From assembly GCA_023150875.1 (NCBI GenBank), contig JAKLKC010000009.1:62001-126000 (forward strand): 64,000 nt of DNA. The letters are read 5' to 3'. The translations under genes and the position numbers were made by a program. The notes under the pieces were generated by a model. The model was given only the letters and a program-made list of their open reading frames with translations, searched no databases and was not told where the DNA came from. Origin of the DNA: Myxococcota bacterium (GTDB lineage: Bacteria > Myxococcota_A > UBA796 > UBA9615 > JAKLKC01). Below, piece after piece: positions 16,922 to 25,186 of this stretch. The first letter of the stretch is position 1. Each line of letters starts with the position of its first letter.

Positions 16922-19504
16922 TCACCCCCGCTCCCCGGCTCCCCCCGTCCCCCGCTCCACCTTGCCGTCCTGCACCAGCCTGGCGTACGCCTGGAGGATC
17001 CCCTTGGCCTCCTTCTCGTCGGCGCTGCCGGCGACGTACTCGGTGGAGACCAGGCAGAAGTCGTGGGGGGGGCGGGACACCGTGTGGGCGGCCATCAGGG
17101 CGTCCTCCAGGTCGACCTCCCCCTCCCCCAGGGGCACCCATTGGAACTTGTGGCCGTTCCAGACGAAGACCGGATCCCCCACCCGCTGGATGGGCTCGGT
17201 GTGGAAGTCGCTCCAGGGGCTGACGTAGCGCACGTCCTTCAGGTGGTACGCCACGATCCGCCCGCCCCAGGCGCTCACCAGGCGGCCGAAGTCCACCGAG
17301 GGCAGCTCGTCGCCGCCGCTGGCGATGAAGCGGTTGGCGGGGTCCTCCACCAGGCCGATGAACTCCCAGCCGGTGTCCCGGAGCCCCCGGCACAGGAAGT
17401 ACAGGTCGTGCAGGTCCTCGCCGAACTGGCCCTGGTGGATCTCGAAGGCGACGACCACCTTGCGGCCGTTCTCCTCGTGGAGGGCCCGGGCGTGGGCCTC
17501 CCACGACTTCAGCACCTCCACCGACCGCTGCCGGACCTGGCGACGGATGTCCTGCCACCGCCCCACCATGCCCCGCCCCGTCGCCTTGATGTTCCCCCCC
17601 AGCACCCGCAGCAGGAGGGTCTCGTCCGGCGCCGCCGCTGCGAGGCGGTTCGCCCCCTCCACCAGCCGCCTCCCGTACTCCACGTCCTGCTCGTGGCAGG
17701 CCCCCAGGTAGGCGCTGGTGGCGGCGATCTCCACCCGGTGCCGCCGCGCCAGCCCAACGGCCCGCTCCACCTGCGCCGGATCGGCGAGGTCGAAGTCGGC
17801 GTTGTGCCACGCCATGCGCCAGATCTCCCCGGGATCGCTCTCCGGAGAGCGCCGGGAGCGCAGGTCGAGCACCACCGGCAGGTCGAGCTTGTCCCCGAGG
17901 GCGCGGGCCAGGCGGAACGCCTCCTCCACGTCCCGCTCCTTCACCAGCATGGTGTTCACCGCCAGGGCCAGGGAGCGGCTCCGCTGGGCCTGGATGGCCC
18001 TCTTGTTCACCTTGCCCGACGGGAAGCGGATCAGCTCGTCCCAGAACTCGATCTGCCTCGGCATCTCGTAGGCGGCGATCCGCCCCCGGCACCAGTTCAC
18101 CACGTCCTTTCGGGACAGCGACGCCCCCGGCCGGGGCACGATCACCGCCCGGGGGATCTCCCCCCTCAGCTTCTCCTGGGCGGGCACCACCACCGCGTCC
18201 GCCACGTCGGGGTGCTGGCGCAGGGCGTTCTCGATCTCCACCAGGTAGACCTTCACCCCCCCGACCTTGATCATCTCCTCCTTGCGGCCCATGAAGAAGA
18301 AGAGGCCGTCCGGATCCCGCCGCACCAGGTCGCCGGTGTGGTACCAGCCGTCCCGGAAGCGGGTGGCGTTCTCCTCCTCGCGGTTGCGGTAGCCCCGGAC
18401 CACCGCCGGCCCCCGCACGCACAGCTCCCCCACCTCCCCGTCCGGCACCGGCGCGTCGTCGTCCCCCACCACCTTCAGCTCGTAGTGGCGGATCCCGCGG
18501 CCCAGGGCCTCGTAGTCCCGGCCCGCCCCGGGGGGCAGGGCGATGGTGATCCCCGTCGTCTCGGTGCAGCCCCAGCCCTTGGTGAACTCCGCCTGGAAGA
18601 ACTCCTCGGAGCGCCTCATCAGCTCCCCCGAGACCACCGCCCCCGCCGACTCCAGCATCCGCACCGCCGAGAAGTCGAACTCCCCGGGCTGCAGGTGCGC
18701 CAGCAGCAGCTCGTACAGGGAGGGCACCCCGAAGATCCACGTCACCCGGTTCCGGGCGATGGCCCGGGCGATGGTGCGGGGGTGGAGGGAGTCCACCATC
18801 ACCATCGCCCCCCCCACCGCCAGCGGGCGCGCCCAGTGCTCGTGGGGGTGGGCCGCGGGGCTGAACATGCACAGGTAGACGTCGTCCCCGCGGAAGCCCA
18901 GGGACTCCACGCAGGCCCGGGTGTTCCACTGGATGTTGGAATGCGTGGAGGGAGCCCCCTTGGGGATCCCCGTGGACCCCGAGGTGAGGTTCACGTACAC
19001 GTCGTCCAACGGGTTGGAAGGAGGCGGGCGGAGCAGCGCGCCCCGGGCCCGCATCACCGCGTCCCAGCGGGTGAACTCGGTGGGCCGGTCCTCCTCGGTC
19101 ACCACCACCACCTTCCTGGGGTCCTCGAAGAGGTCCGGCAGGGCCGAGACCAGGTCGGCGTAGGAGGTGTCGACGATGGCGTACTGGACGCCCATGTCCC
19201 GGATCAGCGCCTCTATCTTGCCGACCTCCACCCGGGCGTCCATGGGGACCACCACCCCCCCCGCCCGGGCGATCCCCAGGAACGACTCCACGAGGTGCTG
19301 GGACCTCTGGGTGAACATCGCCACCGGCTCCCCGGGGGCGAGCCCGAGCCCCTGGAGGCCGGCGGCGAGCCAGGTGACGCGGGCGTCGAGCTGGGCGTAG
19401 GTGAGGGTCTCGCCCCGGTAGTGGAGGGCGGGGGCGTCGGGGATGCGGGCGGCCTGGAGGGCCAGGAGCCCGTCGACGGTGAGCTCGTGCAGCAGGTGGG
19501 TCAT
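16922..19504 (-). CDS. AMP-dependent acid-CoA ligase fused to a xylose-isomerase-like TIM barrel
   Basis: An 860-residue two-domain protein. Residues 1 to about 505 are an adenylate-forming ligase: P-loop LTSGSTGIPKGAPSTHSN, aromatic-acid/fatty-acid-type KGWGCTETTGITIALP, YHTGDLVRRDPDGLFFFMGRKEEMIKVGG and the A10 lysine motif PSGKVNKRAI. From about 515 to 850 follows a domain with SVEVLKSWEAHARALHEENGRKVVVAFEIH, FIGLVEDPANRF, VDFGRLVSAWGGRIVAYHLKDVR and HDFCLVSTEYVAG, which reads like an AP-endonuclease-2/xylose-isomerase-type TIM barrel. The fusion is unusual. It is the last gene of the hcr-like operon, so its acyl substrate may be an aromatic acid; a fatty-acid substrate is equally possible given the acyltransferase neighbour. 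Confidence 0.82.
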   Translation of the reverse strand: MTHLLHELTVDGLLALQAARIPDAPALHYRGETLTYAQLDARVTWLAAGLQGLGLAPGEPVAMFTQRSQHLVESFLGIARAGGVVVPMDARVEVGKIEALIRDMGVQYAIVDTSYADLVSALPDLFEDPRKVVVVTEEDRPTEFTRWDAVMRARGALLRPPPSNPLDDVYVNLTSGSTGIPKGAPSTHSNIQWNTRACVESLGFRGDDVYLCMFSPAAHPHEHWARPLAVGGAMVMVDSLHPRTIARAIARNRVTWIFGVPSLYELLLAHLQPGEFDFSAVRMLESAGAVVSGELMRRSEEFFQAEFTKGWGCTETTGITIALPPGAGRDYEALGRGIRHYELKVVGDDDAPVPDGEVGELCVRGPAVVRGYRNREEENATRFRDGWYHTGDLVRRDPDGLFFFMGRKEEMIKVGGVKVYLVEIENALRQHPDVADAVVVPAQEKLRGEIPRAVIVPRPGASLSRKDVVNWCRGRIAAYEMPRQIEFWDELIRFPSGKVNKRAIQAQRSRSLALAVNTMLVKERDVEEAFRLARALGDKLDLPVVLDLRSRRSPESDPGEIWRMAWHNADFDLADPAQVERAVGLARRHRVEIAATSAYLGACHEQDVEYGRRLVEGANRLAAAAPDETLLLRVLGGNIKATGRGMVGRWQDIRRQVRQRSVEVLKSWEAHARALHEENGRKVVVAFEIHQGQFGEDLHDLYFLCRGLRDTGWEFIGLVEDPANRFIASGGDELPSVDFGRLVSAWGGRIVAYHLKDVRYVSPWSDFHTEPIQRVGDPVFVWNGHKFQWVPLGEGEVDLEDALMAAHTVSRPPHDFCLVSTEYVAGSADEKEAKGILQAYARLVQDGKVERGTGGAGERG

Positions 19505-19558
19505 TCGGCCTCGCCCGGCGGGGGCCGGCGATGGGGGGCGGGCGGGCCGGGCTCCCGG

Positions 19559-20617
19559 TCAGGCCGCGTACCGCTTCCAGCGATCGTCGGGAGCATAGTC
19601 CACGAAGAGGGGGTGGTCGTCCACCGCCGCGCGGGTGCGCCCGTGGACCAGCCACGCCGCGTAGCAGTGGGGGTGGCGGCGCACGAAGGGCTCCACCGCC
19701 CCGTGCACGTAGCGCCGGATCAGGTCGTCCACCGCCGCCTGCCCCCGCAGATCGGCCCGGGGGAAGATGGGCTCGGCGTAGGTCGCCACGTTCCGCCCGT
19801 CCTCCTGGGTCCAGCAGAGGGTGGGGATCACCGCCGCCCCCGTCGAGGCGGCGAGCCGGAAGGAGCCGGGGTTGAGCAGCGCGGTGCGGCCGAGGTAGGG
19901 CACGGGGACGAACTTGTTGCCCACCCTCCCATCGAAGGCGATTCCCACCAGCTCGTTCCCCTCCAGGGCCCGGTAGAGGGTGCGGATGTTGGTCTCCAGC
20001 GAGATGAAGTTCGCGGGGAGGCGGTCCTCGCTGTCCTCCCGGGCCTTCCTCACCGCGTAGCTGAAGCGGTTGGGGCGCAGGTGGGGGTTCTGGGCCAGGA
20101 CCTCCTCGGGGGGGAAGCCCCGGGCGGCGTACTGGGTGTAGCGGTAGCCCATCAGGCTGGTGAGGGCGATCATCAGCATGAACGGGCCGATGTGGGGGAA
20201 GAGGATGATCCCGCCCTTCCCCGGGGCCAGCGCCGCCTCGATGTTCTCGCGCCCGTCGGGGCGGATGTGGGCGAGGCAGGTGGGGAGGTCCAGCTTGCCC
20301 AGGGTCAGCTCCTCGATCTGGGACTGGAGGTGGACGCGGTAGGCCCGCCGCACCACCTCGCCCCGGGCCCGGGGGTCCAGCTCGGGCATGATGAGGCGCA
20401 GCTCCTCCTCGAAGGTCCTGCCGAACCCCGGGGAGGCGAGGCGGAACGCCCGCTCCAGGGCCCGCACCGCCCGCCGGATCAGGGCGGGATCCCCGGCGGG
20501 CAGGGCGCGGCGGAGCTGCACCCAGAACAGCCACTTGGCGACCTCGCCGGCCACCTGCGCCGGGCCCCGGGGCAGGGGGCCGATCTCGACGTCCATGGGG
20601 TCGCGGGTCTGTGCCAT
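19559..20617 (-). CDS. LPLAT-superfamily acyltransferase (LpxL/HtrB-like)
   Basis: A 352-residue protein resembling LpxL/HtrB-type lysophospholipid or lipid A acyltransferases: NIEAALAPGKGGIILFPHIGPFMLMIALTSLMGY, then a FDGRVGNKFVPVPYLGRTALLNPGSFRLAASTGAAVIPTL segment typical of the substrate-binding block, then YVHGAVEPFVRRHPHCYAAWLVHGR. The catalytic H-x4-D/E box appears as HIGPFM, with Met where the acidic residue is expected, so activity or register is uncertain. It sits 29 bp upstream of nothing but between the hcrB-like and ligase genes in one minus-strand operon, which hints that an acyl-CoA product is transferred to a lipid or glycolipid acceptor at the inner membrane. Confidence 0.78.
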   Translation of the reverse strand: MAQTRDPMDVEIGPLPRGPAQVAGEVAKWLFWVQLRRALPAGDPALIRRAVRALERAFRLASPGFGRTFEEELRLIMPELDPRARGEVVRRAYRVHLQSQIEELTLGKLDLPTCLAHIRPDGRENIEAALAPGKGGIILFPHIGPFMLMIALTSLMGYRYTQYAARGFPPEEVLAQNPHLRPNRFSYAVRKAREDSEDRLPANFISLETNIRTLYRALEGNELVGIAFDGRVGNKFVPVPYLGRTALLNPGSFRLAASTGAAVIPTLCWTQEDGRNVATYAEPIFPRADLRGQAAVDDLIRRYVHGAVEPFVRRHPHCYAAWLVHGRTRAAVDDHPLFVDYAPDDRWKRYAA

Positions 20618-20646
20618 GCTCTTCGGGGCGCTCGGGGGAGGGCGGA

Positions 20647-21648
20647 TCAGACCGCGGCGGAGGGCTCGCCCCGCAGGGTGTCCAGGGCGCGGCGCACCGT
20701 CACCCGGATCATCTTCTTGCGGTAGGAGGGCATCACGCCGTGGGTGGTGAGGGGGGCCGCGGGGCGGGCGGCGGCGTGGGCGATCTCTTCGGCCAGCTCG
20801 GCGGTGAGGGGGCGGCCGGCGACGAGGTCCCCGAGGGGGGTGACCACGGGGCGCGGCCCGACGCAGCTCACCACCACCCGGGCGTCGGTCAGCCCCCCGG
20901 CGAGGTCGCCGTCCACCCGCACCGCCGCCAGCAGGAAGCCGTAGTCGATGGCCTGGCGGCGCCGCATCTTGCGGTGGAGGATCGCCGAGCCCGGAGCGGG
21001 GGGTGGCAGCAGCACCTCGGTCAGCAGCTCCCCCGGGCGCAGGGTGTTCCAGTCGCGGCCGTCGTCGGTGTAGAGGCTCTCGACGGGCACCACCCTCTCC
21101 CCCGCGGCGCCGACCAGCCTGGCATTCGCCCCCATCAGGATGAGGGCCGGCACGGTGTCGGCGGAGGCGGTGGCCATGCAGGTGGGGGAGGTGCGGGCGA
21201 CGTGGCAGACGTCCCCGCCCTTCTTCAGGCAGAAGCCCAGCGCCGTCCGCCAGAACGCGCTCTGGTTGTAGTAGGTGCAGCGGGTGTCCAGCAGGACGTT
21301 GCCCCCCAGGGTCCCGGTGCCCTGGATGATGTGGGTGGCCACGGTGGAGCAGGCGTCGGCGAGGGCGGGGTAGAGGGCGAGGACCCGGGGATCCCGGGCG
21401 ACGTCCCGCAGGGTGGTCGCCGCCCCCACCCGGAGCCCGCCGCCCTCGGCGTCGCGGATCCCCCGCAGCTCCGCCATTCCCCGCAAGGACACCAGCACCT
21501 TGGGCGTGAACAGCCCCTGCTTCATCGAGGGGAGCAGATCGGTGCCGCCGGCGAGGACTTTCGCGTCCTCGCCGTACTCGGCCAGCAGGGAGACGGCCTC
21601 GCCCACCTCGCGGGGGACGCGGTAGTCGAACGCAGGGAGCCGCATCAT
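20647..21648 (-). CDS. FAD-binding subunit of an aryl-CoA reductase-type molybdenum enzyme (HcrB-like)
   Basis: A 333-residue FAD subunit of the xanthine oxidase family. The FAD motifs KVLAGGTDLLPSMKQG and TVATHIIQGTGTLGGNVLLDTRC are present. Uniquely informative is the inserted loop TRCTYYNQSAFWRTALGF-C..C..C: the four Cys have spacing C-x15-C-x7-C-x8-C, exactly that of the extra [4Fe-4S] cluster in Thauera 4-hydroxybenzoyl-CoA reductase beta subunit. That cluster is characteristic of reductases running the family reaction in the reductive direction. Genes for the molybdenum and 2Fe-2S subunits lie immediately upstream. The double Met start offers two choices (21648 or 21645). Confidence 0.9.
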   Translation of the reverse strand: MMRLPAFDYRVPREVGEAVSLLAEYGEDAKVLAGGTDLLPSMKQGLFTPKVLVSLRGMAELRGIRDAEGGGLRVGAATTLRDVARDPRVLALYPALADACSTVATHIIQGTGTLGGNVLLDTRCTYYNQSAFWRTALGFCLKKGGDVCHVARTSPTCMATASADTVPALILMGANARLVGAAGERVVPVESLYTDDGRDWNTLRPGELLTEVLLPPPAPGSAILHRKMRRRQAIDYGFLLAAVRVDGDLAGGLTDARVVVSCVGPRPVVTPLGDLVAGRPLTAELAEEIAHAAARPAAPLTTHGVMPSYRKKMIRVTVRRALDTLRGEPSAAV

Positions 21649-21691
21649 GGCGCAGGGACCTCGGGTCGCGTCGGCGCGGGCACGGGGGGGC

Positions 21692-24067
21692 TCAGGTCCC
21701 GCTCCCCGAGCCGCGGGGCGCCGGGGCGACGGCGGCGGTCCGCCCCTTCGCCTCGGCCTTTCGCTTCGCCTCCAGGGCCTTGAGCACCCGCTCGGGCAGG
21801 AACGGGGTCTCGTTCATCCACACCCCCGTGGCGTCCCACACGGCGTTGGCGATGGCGGGGACCGTGGAGAGCTGGGGGCCCTCGCCGGCCTCCTTGGCGC
21901 CGAAGGGGCCCTCGGGATCGTGGGACTCCACGAGGAGCACCTCGATGGGGGGGGTGTCGAGGGAGGTGGGGATCTTGTACTCGAGGATCGAGGGGGACTG
22001 GTACAGGGCGCCCCGGAAGACGTGCTCCTCCAGGAGGGCCTCGCCCACCCCCATGTACACGCAGCCCTCCACCTGCCCCTCCACCACCTGGGGGTTGATG
22101 GCCTTGCCGCAGTCGTGGGCGGCCCAGATCCGGTCGATGGAGATCTCGCCGGTCTCGGGGTCCACGGTGACCTCGGCCACCTGGGCGGTGAAGGAGTAGG
22201 CGGGGGAGGGCCCCACCGAGGTCTGGCGGAAGCGGGAGCCGATCCGCGGCGGGCGGTAGGAGCCCATCGCCCCGATCCCCTGTCCCGTCGCCGCCTCGGC
22301 GACCTCCACCCCCTGCCGGAACGACAGGGAGTGGGCGGGGTCATCCTTCCACTCGGGGTGGTCCCCGGGCCAGATCCGGTGGTCCCGGAAGACCAGGTCG
22401 GCGGGGGCGCAGCCCAGCTTCGCCGCCACCGGCCCGGCGAGCTGGTCGCGGCAGCGCCGGGCGGCCTGGAGCACGGCGTTCCCCGCCATGAAGGTGACCC
22501 GCGAGGAGTAGGAGCCCAGGTCCACGGGGGTGAGGTCCGTGTCCCCCTCCACGACCCGCATGTCCCGGGTGGAGATCCCCAGGACCTCGGCGGCGATCCG
22601 GCCCAGCATCTCCACGGAGCCCTGGCCGATGTCGGCGGTCCCCGAGAAGATCGCCACCTGCCCCGAGCGGTCCAGCTTCATCTGGACGGTGGAGTGGGGG
22701 CCCTCGCTGGCGTAGATCGAGTGGTTCGCCCCGCACATGTAGGTCGAGGCGGCCAGCCCGATCCCCCGGTTGGGGCCGAGCCTGCCCCTCTTCTCGTGGT
22801 AGCCCGACGCCTTCGTGACGGCGTCCAGGCACTCCTTGAGGGCCACGGAGGTGATGCGGAGGCCGTTGACGGTCTCGGTGCCGGGCTCGACGCAGTTGCG
22901 GCGCCGGAGGTCCACGGGGTCGATGCCCAGGGCGGCGGCCGCCTTGTCGATGTGCAGCTCCAGGGCGAAGCGGGGCTGGATGGCGCCGTGGCCGCGCTTG
23001 GGGCCCGCGGGCGGCTTGTTGGTGAAGACCCGGATCGCCTCGAAGCGGTAGCGGGGCAGGGTGTAGGGCAGCGTCATGAAGACGCCGGCGTAGTAGCTGG
23101 TGACCACGCCGAAGCTGGAGTAGGCCCCGCCGTCGAGCCAGCACTTGTAGTCGATGGCGGTGATCTCCCCGGACTTCTTCACCCCCATCTTCAGCCACAT
23201 CTTGAACTGGTGACGGCCGCGGTGGGCGTAGAAGACCTCCTCGCGGGTGTAGGCGATCTTCACGGGCCGGCCGGTGCGGCGGCTGAGCTCGGCGGCGCAG
23301 AACTCCAGGGGGAAGGGATCGCTCTTGCCGCCGTAGCCCGCCCCGACCTCGGGCTTGATCACCCGCACGCGGGCGGCGTCGATGCCCAGCACCCGGGCCA
23401 GGTAGCGGTGGAGGTAGTGGGGGATCTGGGTGGAGGACCAGACGGTGAGCTTGCCGTCGGGGGTGTAGTGGCCGACGGCGCAGTGGGTCTCCAGGGGGAC
23501 GTGGGTGGAGGCCTCGTAGAGGTACTCGTCCTCGACGATCACGTCGGCCTCGGCGAACCCCTCGTCGACGTTGCCGTAGCGCTGGAAGACCCGCTTGGTG
23601 ACGTTGCCGTTCTTGGCGTCCTCGTGGATCAGCACGTCGGAGCGGGTGAGGGCGTCCTCGACGGTGAGGATCTCGGGGAGGGGCTCGTAGTCGACCTCGA
23701 TGAGGGCGAGGGCGGCGAGGGCGGTGTCCTCGTCCACGGCGGCGACGGCGGCGACCTCGTCCCCCACCATCCGCACCTTCCCGATCTTGAGGGCGGTCTC
23801 GTCCTGGCTGACGGGGATGACGCCGTAGCGCTCGGGCAGGTCCTCGCCGGTGATGACGGCGTGGACCCCCGGCAGGGCCCGGGCCCGGGAGACGTCGATC
23901 CGGGCGATCCGGGCGTGGGCGTGGGGGGAGCGCAGGATCTTGCCGATGAGCATCCGGGGCAGGCGCAGGTCGTCGGCGAAGACCGCGGCCCCCGTGACCT
24001 TCGGGGGGCCGTCGATCTTCCCGGCGCGCTGGCCCAGGGCGGAGGGCGCGTCGGGGCGGTCAGTCAC
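21692..24067 (-). CDS. Molybdopterin-binding large subunit of an aryl-CoA reductase-type enzyme (HcrA-like)
   Basis: A 791-residue catalytic subunit of the xanthine oxidase family. It begins with the usual GKIDGPPKVTGAAVFADDLRLPRMLIGKILRSPHAHARI domain. Molybdopterin contacts include VGAGYGGKSDPF, GPKRGHGAIQPRFALE and GTADIGQGSVEMLGR, and the catalytic Glu is in DPEGPFGAKEAGEGPQL near the C-terminus. Length fits the family. The start codon overlaps the 3' end of the 2Fe-2S subunit gene by 8 bp, indicating translational coupling. With the 4Fe-4S-bearing FAD subunit this suggests reductive dehydroxylation of a hydroxyaroyl-CoA, but the exact substrate is an inference. Confidence 0.92.
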   Translation of the reverse strand: MTDRPDAPSALGQRAGKIDGPPKVTGAAVFADDLRLPRMLIGKILRSPHAHARIARIDVSRARALPGVHAVITGEDLPERYGVIPVSQDETALKIGKVRMVGDEVAAVAAVDEDTALAALALIEVDYEPLPEILTVEDALTRSDVLIHEDAKNGNVTKRVFQRYGNVDEGFAEADVIVEDEYLYEASTHVPLETHCAVGHYTPDGKLTVWSSTQIPHYLHRYLARVLGIDAARVRVIKPEVGAGYGGKSDPFPLEFCAAELSRRTGRPVKIAYTREEVFYAHRGRHQFKMWLKMGVKKSGEITAIDYKCWLDGGAYSSFGVVTSYYAGVFMTLPYTLPRYRFEAIRVFTNKPPAGPKRGHGAIQPRFALELHIDKAAAALGIDPVDLRRRNCVEPGTETVNGLRITSVALKECLDAVTKASGYHEKRGRLGPNRGIGLAASTYMCGANHSIYASEGPHSTVQMKLDRSGQVAIFSGTADIGQGSVEMLGRIAAEVLGISTRDMRVVEGDTDLTPVDLGSYSSRVTFMAGNAVLQAARRCRDQLAGPVAAKLGCAPADLVFRDHRIWPGDHPEWKDDPAHSLSFRQGVEVAEAATGQGIGAMGSYRPPRIGSRFRQTSVGPSPAYSFTAQVAEVTVDPETGEISIDRIWAAHDCGKAINPQVVEGQVEGCVYMGVGEALLEEHVFRGALYQSPSILEYKIPTSLDTPPIEVLLVESHDPEGPFGAKEAGEGPQLSTVPAIANAVWDATGVWMNETPFLPERVLKALEAKRKAEAKGRTAAVAPAPRGSGSGT

Positions 24068-24566
24068 GGCGGCTCCCCTCGGCCGGGGAGGGGGCCTGGC
24101 CGGCGAGCTCCACGGCGGCCTCCCGCACCGCGTCCATGATCTTCGTGTAGCCCGTGCAGCGGCAGATGTTCCCCGAGAGGCCGGCGCGGATCTGCGCCTC
24201 GCTGGGGGAGGGGTTGTCCCGCAGGAGGGCGACGCAGCTCAGCACCAGGCCGGGGGTGCAGTAGCCGCACTGGGCGGCGACGCAGCGGTCGAAGGCCTCC
24301 TGCACGGGGTGGACCCGCCCGTCCCGGGCCACCCCCTCGATGGTGGTGACCTCGCGGCCCTCGCACTCCAGGGCCAGGGTGATGCAGGAAAGGCGGGGCT
24401 CGCCGTCCACCAGCACGGTGCAGGCGCCGCAGTCCCCGAGGTCGCAGCCGTGCTTGGTCCCCGTGAGGCCGAGGTCCTCTCGCAGGAAGTCGGCGAGGGA
24501 CTGGTGGGGGGCGACGAGGGACTCGGCGGCCTCGCCGTTCACCGTCAACCTGAGGATCTGCCGCAA
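24060..24566 (-). CDS. [2Fe-2S] subunit of an aryl-CoA reductase-type enzyme (HcrC-like)
   Basis: A 168-residue iron-sulfur subunit. The plant-type ferredoxin cluster residues are in TKHGCDLGDCGACTVLVDGE and the second, helical cluster in CGYCTPGLVLSC...GNICRCTGY. I prefer the TTG at 24564-24566 as start: it gives the typical N-terminus (LRQILRLTVNGE) and has GGAG about 8 bp upstream. An in-frame ATG at 24644 would add 26 residues unlike the family. It is the first gene of the operon hcrC-hcrA-hcrB-acyltransferase-ligase. The region upstream (to 25186) is non-coding. Confidence 0.92.
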   Translation of the reverse strand: MRQILRLTVNGEAAESLVAPHQSLADFLREDLGLTGTKHGCDLGDCGACTVLVDGEPRLSCITLALECEGREVTTIEGVARDGRVHPVQEAFDRCVAAQCGYCTPGLVLSCVALLRDNPSPSEAQIRAGLSGNICRCTGYTKIMDAVREAAVELAGQAPSPAEGSRRD

Positions 24567-24783
24567 TCGAACACTCCGGTCCGGGGGCTGCCGGCGGGGC
24601 GCCCCCCGCGGACGCGGTCCGAGGAAGGCCCCGCAATATGTCATCGGCTCCGGGGGAGCGTCAACTTGAGTCGTGGCCCCGTCATTGTCGCACCTCCGTC
24701 GGGAACGGGTGGGGGCTCGTGAACGGGTGGGAGCTCGGGCTCGGCACTTCGAAGGAGGGGAAGCGAGGGCGAGTGTGCAATCC

Positions 24784-24840
24784 GTGCACGGTTGAACGGG
24801 GTTTACGCGGTGGCCCGGGGACGACGTGCACGACGTTTAC
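24784..24840 (+). promoter_or_regulatory. Paired GTGCACG/GTTTAC boxes, candidate upstream activator sites
   Basis: GTGCACG occurs at 24784-24790 and 24826-24832, each followed by GTTTAC (24801-24806 and 24835-24840). The first GTGCAC is embedded in the perfect palindrome CCGTGCACGG. They lie roughly 150-200 bp upstream of the -24/-12 promoter at 24984-24999, a usual distance for binding sites of a sigma-54 activator. The pairing is seen; the function is inferred. Confidence 0.35.
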
Positions 24841-24983
24841 ACATCCCGTCTCGGAAGGGGGTCGGGGACCGCCGGGGAGGCCCGCTCCCGCCCCGGGATG
24901 GGCGTGGGGAAATGGCGTCGAACCATGGCGCGTCGCCGCAGCCGGGTCCCTTCCTGAGGCGTTCCGTCGCGCCCCCTCCGAAC

Positions 24984-24999
24984 TGGCACGTCGCTTGCC
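24984..24999 (+). promoter_or_regulatory. Sigma-54-type (-24/-12) promoter for the sigma-32-like gene
   Basis: TGGCACGTCGCTTGCC matches the consensus TGGCAC-N5-TTGC exactly, with GG and GC 12 bp apart. It is on the coding strand 188 bp before the ATG at 25187, leaving a long untranslated leader. No other recognisable promoter was seen for this gene. Confidence 0.65.
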
Positions 25000-25186
25000 C
25001 TTCGCTCCGTCCGGAAGGCGCGGCGGCCCTCGCGGGGGGCCGATCCGCGCCGGCGCATGGGACACGCCCCGGCCGCCGCGGTGGAGGCCCGGGGGACCGT
25101 GTCCACCCAATCCATGACACGGGCGGGGCGACCGGGAAGGGCGCGGGGGCGCGCCAGGTGAGGTCCCGCCTTCGGGGAGCGAGGGG

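Larger units (their letters stand above)
24567..25186. other. Intergenic region between divergent operons
   Basis: About 620 bp with no convincing gene. Besides the sigma-54-type promoter and paired GTGCAC boxes listed separately, it is less GC-extreme than the flanking genes from about 24630 to 24870. Open frames across it lack domain content and look like by-products of base composition. The promoter of the minus-strand reductase operon should lie in its left part; I cannot place it. Confidence 0.5.

Noticed and set aside
16646-20725. A 1,359-residue plus-strand open frame opposite the ligase and acyltransferase genes
   Set aside because: The protein is His/Val/Gly-rich with no recognisable motif; the minus-strand genes have clear enzyme motifs.
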